Shown here one piece after another: positions 61,156-64,000 of a DNA stretch of 64,000 nucleotides. How positions within the stretch are numbered: the stretch's first letter is position 1; each line of letters opens with the position of its first letter. The stretch lies in NCBI RefSeq assembly GCF_009649955.1, contig NZ_CP045875.1, forward strand, positions 124,001 through 188,000, given 5' to 3'. Under the pieces are notes generated by a model. The model had not been told where the DNA came from. It searched no databases and saw nothing but the letters and a program-made list of their open reading frames with translations. Source of the DNA: Heliorestis convoluta (GTDB lineage Bacteria > Bacillota > Desulfitobacteriia > Heliobacteriales > Heliobacteriaceae). The translations under genes were made by a program, and so were the position numbers.

Positions 61156-61610
61156 TAACAATTAAGTTAGTTCTATTTTTTATTGGGCTTTCTGCGGCAG
61201 CATGGATAGATAGGAAGACATTTACAATACCCAATTGGCTCACTGCAAGTATGATTGCGGTGGGCCTCTTCTTTGGTTTTTTTCCAGATGGTTCATTTTT
61301 TGCAGAGGCAGGGTTGGTACGAATGATGGAGTCAGCGATCATATTCGTGTTAGTGCTTTTACCTTTTCTGCTGGGAAGGGCATGGTTACTACCGGGAGGT
61401 GACGGGAAGCTCTTTATTGCTATTACTGCTTTCACTGGTATATCTTTTGCTGTCTATGCAATTTTAGCTGGACTGATCGTGGCAGTTCTTGAAGCAGTGT
61501 TTATAGGTTGGAAAAGAAAGATGACAATTAAAGAACTAAGGCAATTGCAGATACCACTTGCCCCCTCAATTCTTATGGGTGTATTTTTTTCTATGGTTTT
61601 TCTCAAGTAG
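61152..61610 (+). CDS. Prepilin peptidase (A24, TadV/CpaA-like)
   Basis: 152 residues with about five membrane helices. Both catalytic aspartates of aspartic prepilin peptidases are present: AWIDRKTFTIPNW near residue 20 and LPGGDGKLFIAI near 80 (the GxGD motif). It lacks the N-methylase domain, as usual for TadV. It would cleave the Flp-like pilin after Gly. GTG start overlaps tadC. Confidence 0.9.
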   Translation: MITIKLVLFFIGLSAAAWIDRKTFTIPNWLTASMIAVGLFFGFFPDGSFFAEAGLVRMMESAIIFVLVLLPFLLGRAWLLPGGDGKLFIAITAFTGISFAVYAILAGLIVAVLEAVFIGWKRKMTIKELRQLQIPLAPSILMGVFFSMVFLK

Positions 61611-61657
61611 CATTAAACAACCTATCTGAAGATTTAATAATTGAGGAAGTGACAAAT

Positions 61658-62539
61658 ATGAATTTCCATAGGAGAATCATTACTGGCTTTCTTGTTGCAA
61701 CGCTATTAGGAGCTGCCATTCCTATTTCTAGTGTAGATGCTTGGCCAAATGAAGCTTCCAAGCAAGACGCTATAGAATCAGGGAAAAGACATGAGCAACT
61801 TGATTCACATTTATTATGGACACCAAAGTATAATCCTCCAAATGACGGTACTGAATGGGCCATATGGAGGTTAGGTGATTCAATTTTTGTATCTGACTCT
61901 ACCTACGTAGGCAATGAAGATGTTGCGGAAGCGATGCGTTCGGCAATGGATAGTCATGCTTCTAACTTTGGAAACTTTTATCCAGAGAGAGAACTGCTAG
62001 TTCTTAACGGAAAGCCATGGCGTACAGATGAGCAAAGGGTAAAAAAGGCTGTAGAAACAATTCGCGGTTTTAATAATGATCCAGAGCCATATCTAAATGG
62101 AGGGTGGCCTACTATTCCTCCTGAAGGAAAAAAGCAGCTAAATATGCATATTGGTCTTAGAGCTGTTGGAATTTGGACAAATAATAGTGCTAATGCGACT
62201 TATATGGATACTTCTCCTGCTAGAGTAGGTTCAGGCCTCTTTTTCCCTTCTACAGCACTGCGCCTGTTAGATGCAGATGTAAGTTGGAATGCACAAATAG
62301 GAGCTGTTGAAGTAAAAGCAAAAGGCAATGAATTTTTAATGGAGCCTGATAAAGTAGTCGCGTATGTAAACGGAAACCTGGTAAGTTTACCGAAGATGGT
62401 CATTCAAGATGGAAGAGCTTTGTTACCTGTTGAAATGTTGGAGTATATTGGATTTAGCTATCATTGGATGCACTATATTGATGATGTAGGAAAGGCAAGT
62501 AGACGTAATTATATTGAGCGAATTTCAATCGTCAATTAA
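61658..62539 (+). CDS. Secreted protein with C-terminal CuAO_N1-like domain
   Basis: 293 residues with a signal peptide (RRIITGFLVATLLGAAIPIS, cleaved near VDA). The middle (about 60-200) is unrecognised. The C-terminal 65 residues (VVAYVNGNLVSLPKMVIQDG, RALLPVEMLEYIGFSYHWM) match half of the copper amine oxidase N1-type domain also found in the hydrolase at 40331, which is thought to be a wall-associated stalk. GAGGAAG lies 10 bases before the ATG at 61658. Possibly a surface or pilus-tip component. Confidence 0.65.
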   Translation: MNFHRRIITGFLVATLLGAAIPISSVDAWPNEASKQDAIESGKRHEQLDSHLLWTPKYNPPNDGTEWAIWRLGDSIFVSDSTYVGNEDVAEAMRSAMDSHASNFGNFYPERELLVLNGKPWRTDEQRVKKAVETIRGFNNDPEPYLNGGWPTIPPEGKKQLNMHIGLRAVGIWTNNSANATYMDTSPARVGSGLFFPSTALRLLDADVSWNAQIGAVEVKAKGNEFLMEPDKVVAYVNGNLVSLPKMVIQDGRALLPVEMLEYIGFSYHWMHYIDDVGKASRRNYIERISIVN

Positions 62540-62547
62540 CAAGATTA

Positions 62548-62581
62548 AACCCCTCGATCTTAGCAAGGTCGAGGGGTTTTT
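62548..62581 (+). terminator. Terminator after the CuAO_N1-like gene
   Basis: CCCCTCGA (62550-62557) pairs with TCGAGGGG (62569-62576) and is followed by TTTTTG. Two tiny frames with good ribosome sites (near 62619 and 62653) lie between it and the next gene; they may be leader peptides or scars. Confidence 0.85.
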
Positions 62582-62684
62582 GATTTTAAATGAAAGCTTC
62601 AAAAGGAGGTGTTTGCCTTGATTGAACGCTAAGAATTTTTAGAAAGAGGTGATGAAAAGAACAGGAAAGAAGAGGTGACTTTAT

Positions 62685-64000
62685 TTGAACTATCTTACTC
62701 AAAAAAACAAAAGAATATCGATGCTGTTATTATTTACTTTTATCTTTACCACGATTATATCGTGGTTACCACCATCAGTTGCAGAGGCGGCTTTTCCTTC
62801 ATCATGGAAATATTCCAAACCTATAAACAAAGGTGGTTATTTCGTTTCAGATAACAATGGTTTGATCGTTACCGTACCCACGAATGGATTCCCAAGAGAT
62901 CCAGATATACATACAAGCTCCATTCAGATACCGGCAGGTAGATATGAAGTGTTTTGGGTTGACGGTGTACGAGTCGGAACTCAATCTTATCAGAACTCTG
63001 CAAGCTCACCATCTGTCTTAAATTTAAATCAAGTTGGAAGCCTCAAAGATGGCGGTTATCTCATTGTACCTTTCTCAGAACTCGATACGTGGGTGAATCG
63101 ATTCAAAGGTAATAGAGATTTTGTTCGACATCATGCAGAGCAACATTCTATTACCATAAATGGTTTACGAGTCATCAATCTATCATTAGTAGCTGCTCTA
63201 TGTGGAGCCATAGGAATTGACTCTGGTTACGACTGGACAAGTCCTTGGGGTAGATTTTCTATCACAAATCCACCTTCAGGTGGACTTAGAATTCTTAAAG
63301 GTAGCGCAACTATGAAGCCTGGAGAGGAGCTTGTCATCGGATTTGACGCACAAGCAAACAACGGGGGAGTAAAAAAAGGTTTTTACAACTTGAAGGTGAG
63401 CGCTAGTGCAAACTCATCAACAATGAATACCCTTAAAGAGGGTTGGTTTACAACGAGGATAAGTGATCAGACAGGTAATATTGGTGCTACTTTTACGCAA
63501 CCTGGAACCTACTGGGTTACGCTCTATGTAAAAGACGGTGTTGGAAGAAACTCTGCTGGAACTTCATCAGAGAATTGGATTAACTGGGGAAGTTGGCCTT
63601 GGCATAGAGTTGATGCTTATATTGCGGCTACGTTGAAAGTAACTGTAACAAATACTACTTTACCACCAAAAGCACCAGAGCCAGCACCGCCACCAGCGCC
63701 AAGACCTCCGGAACCAACAAAGCCAAGGCCGGGAAGCCCTGTAGCTATAGCCACTGTAAACGGAGGTAAGGAAGCAGAAATTTTCGTTGGCGATACCGTT
63801 AGGTTACGAGATGCTTCCTATCACCCTTTTGAACCAGATGCATGGATTCGTGAACGCATGTGGATGTCAAAAACGAATCGTCAAGTTATATTTCGTACAT
63901 GGAATGAACAAAATGCTCGATACACACCATTAAACATCACCTATGGCCCTAATAGTTACTATGACTCCGACATTCCCATGTACTTTGATGCTAAAAGCAT
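62685..64000 (+). CDS. Large secreted surface protein, cut by the window end
   Basis: TTG at 62685 follows AAGAGGTGAC and opens a frame that stays open to the last base, 438 codons. It begins with a basic stretch and signal peptide (RISMLLLFTFIFTTIISWLP, cleaved near VAEA). Beta-rich segments follow (IQIPAGRYEVFWVDGVRVGT, GWFTTRISDQTGNIGATFTQ, PGTYWVTLYVKDGVG), then a Pro-rich linker (about residues 325-350: PEPAPPPAPRPPEPTKPRPG) and another beta domain. The repeated Ig/CBM-like sheets and Pro linker suggest an adhesin or pilus-tip protein of the transfer apparatus. No enzymatic motif is seen. Confidence 0.7.
   Translation, partial: MNYLTQKNKRISMLLLFTFIFTTIISWLPPSVAEAAFPSSWKYSKPINKGGYFVSDNNGLIVTVPTNGFPRDPDIHTSSIQIPAGRYEVFWVDGVRVGTQSYQNSASSPSVLNLNQVGSLKDGGYLIVPFSELDTWVNRFKGNRDFVRHHAEQHSITINGLRVINLSLVAALCGAIGIDSGYDWTSPWGRFSITNPPSGGLRILKGSATMKPGEELVIGFDAQANNGGVKKGFYNLKVSASANSSTMNTLKEGWFTTRISDQTGNIGATFTQPGTYWVTLYVKDGVGRNSAGTSSENWINWGSWPWHRVDAYIAATLKVTVTNTTLPPKAPEPAPPPAPRPPEPTKPRPGSPVAIATVNGGKEAEIFVGDTVRLRDASYHPFEPDAWIRERMWMSKTNRQVIFRTWNEQNARYTPLNITYGPNSYYDSDIPMYFDAKS

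Overview
The window reads as a low-GC, spore-former-type Firmicute of the Clostridia. The evidence is the 16S fragment, TypA, the Gram-positive ribosome binding sites and Spo0A-type promoters. A relative of the heliobacteria or Peptococcaceae is my best guess but is not proven. It has three parts.

(1) 1-9880, ordinary chromosome: a Na+/H+ antiporter (nhaA), a Cdc48-like AAA ATPase, a SLC13/TrkA_C carrier, a short chemoreceptor-like protein, typA, and an rRNA promoter and leader running into a 16S gene. The 16S stops abruptly at 9880 and is fused to codon 13 of a reversed hsdR gene. This is either a real rearrangement or an assembly misjoin, so linkage of the left part to the rest should be treated with caution.

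(2) 9881 to about 40200, a defence and accessory island: type I hsdS and hsdM with hsdR cut off; a PC4-like protein; a TIR-DUF1871 protein; a two-gene Gabija-type system (OLD-family nuclease and UvrD-like helicase); a DUF6765 protein; a stand-alone LexA-type DNA-binding domain protein plus a decayed copy; a PIN-like nuclease; a frameshifted HNH gene; a tyrosine recombinase with three 17-bp repeats; an IS21-family element; a GHKL ATPase fused to a PD-(D/E)XK-like domain; a DUF2325-type coiled-coil protein; a PBECR-like nuclease; and a DGQHR/DndB-like protein. Scattered through it is a repeated cassette. Its promoters carry a TTCGACA box (the reverse of the Spo0A box) exactly 22 bp before the -10. 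Two complete and two degraded copies lead to a small two-stem RNA whose stems covary, and a fifth promoter of the same type uses a different leader.

(3) About 40300-64000, the control and transfer block of a conjugative element: a secreted ComEC-like hydrolase, a CI/LexA-like repressor with an operator array, a Cro-like regulator, a sigma-like regulator, a specialised NusG, two paralogous winged-helix RepL-like proteins around iteron-like repeats, RecD2, and then one long co-directional run. That run joins type IV secretion genes (VirB2-like, PrgI, VirB4, VirB6-like, SLT-M23 hydrolase) to a nearly complete Tad pilus set (Flp-like pilin, CpaB, TadZ, TadA, TadB, TadC, prepilin peptidase) and large secreted proteins. 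No relaxase or coupling protein is inside the window. The T4SS-Tad hybrid operon and the 0A-box/two-stem RNA cassette are the two best candidates for undescribed biology here.
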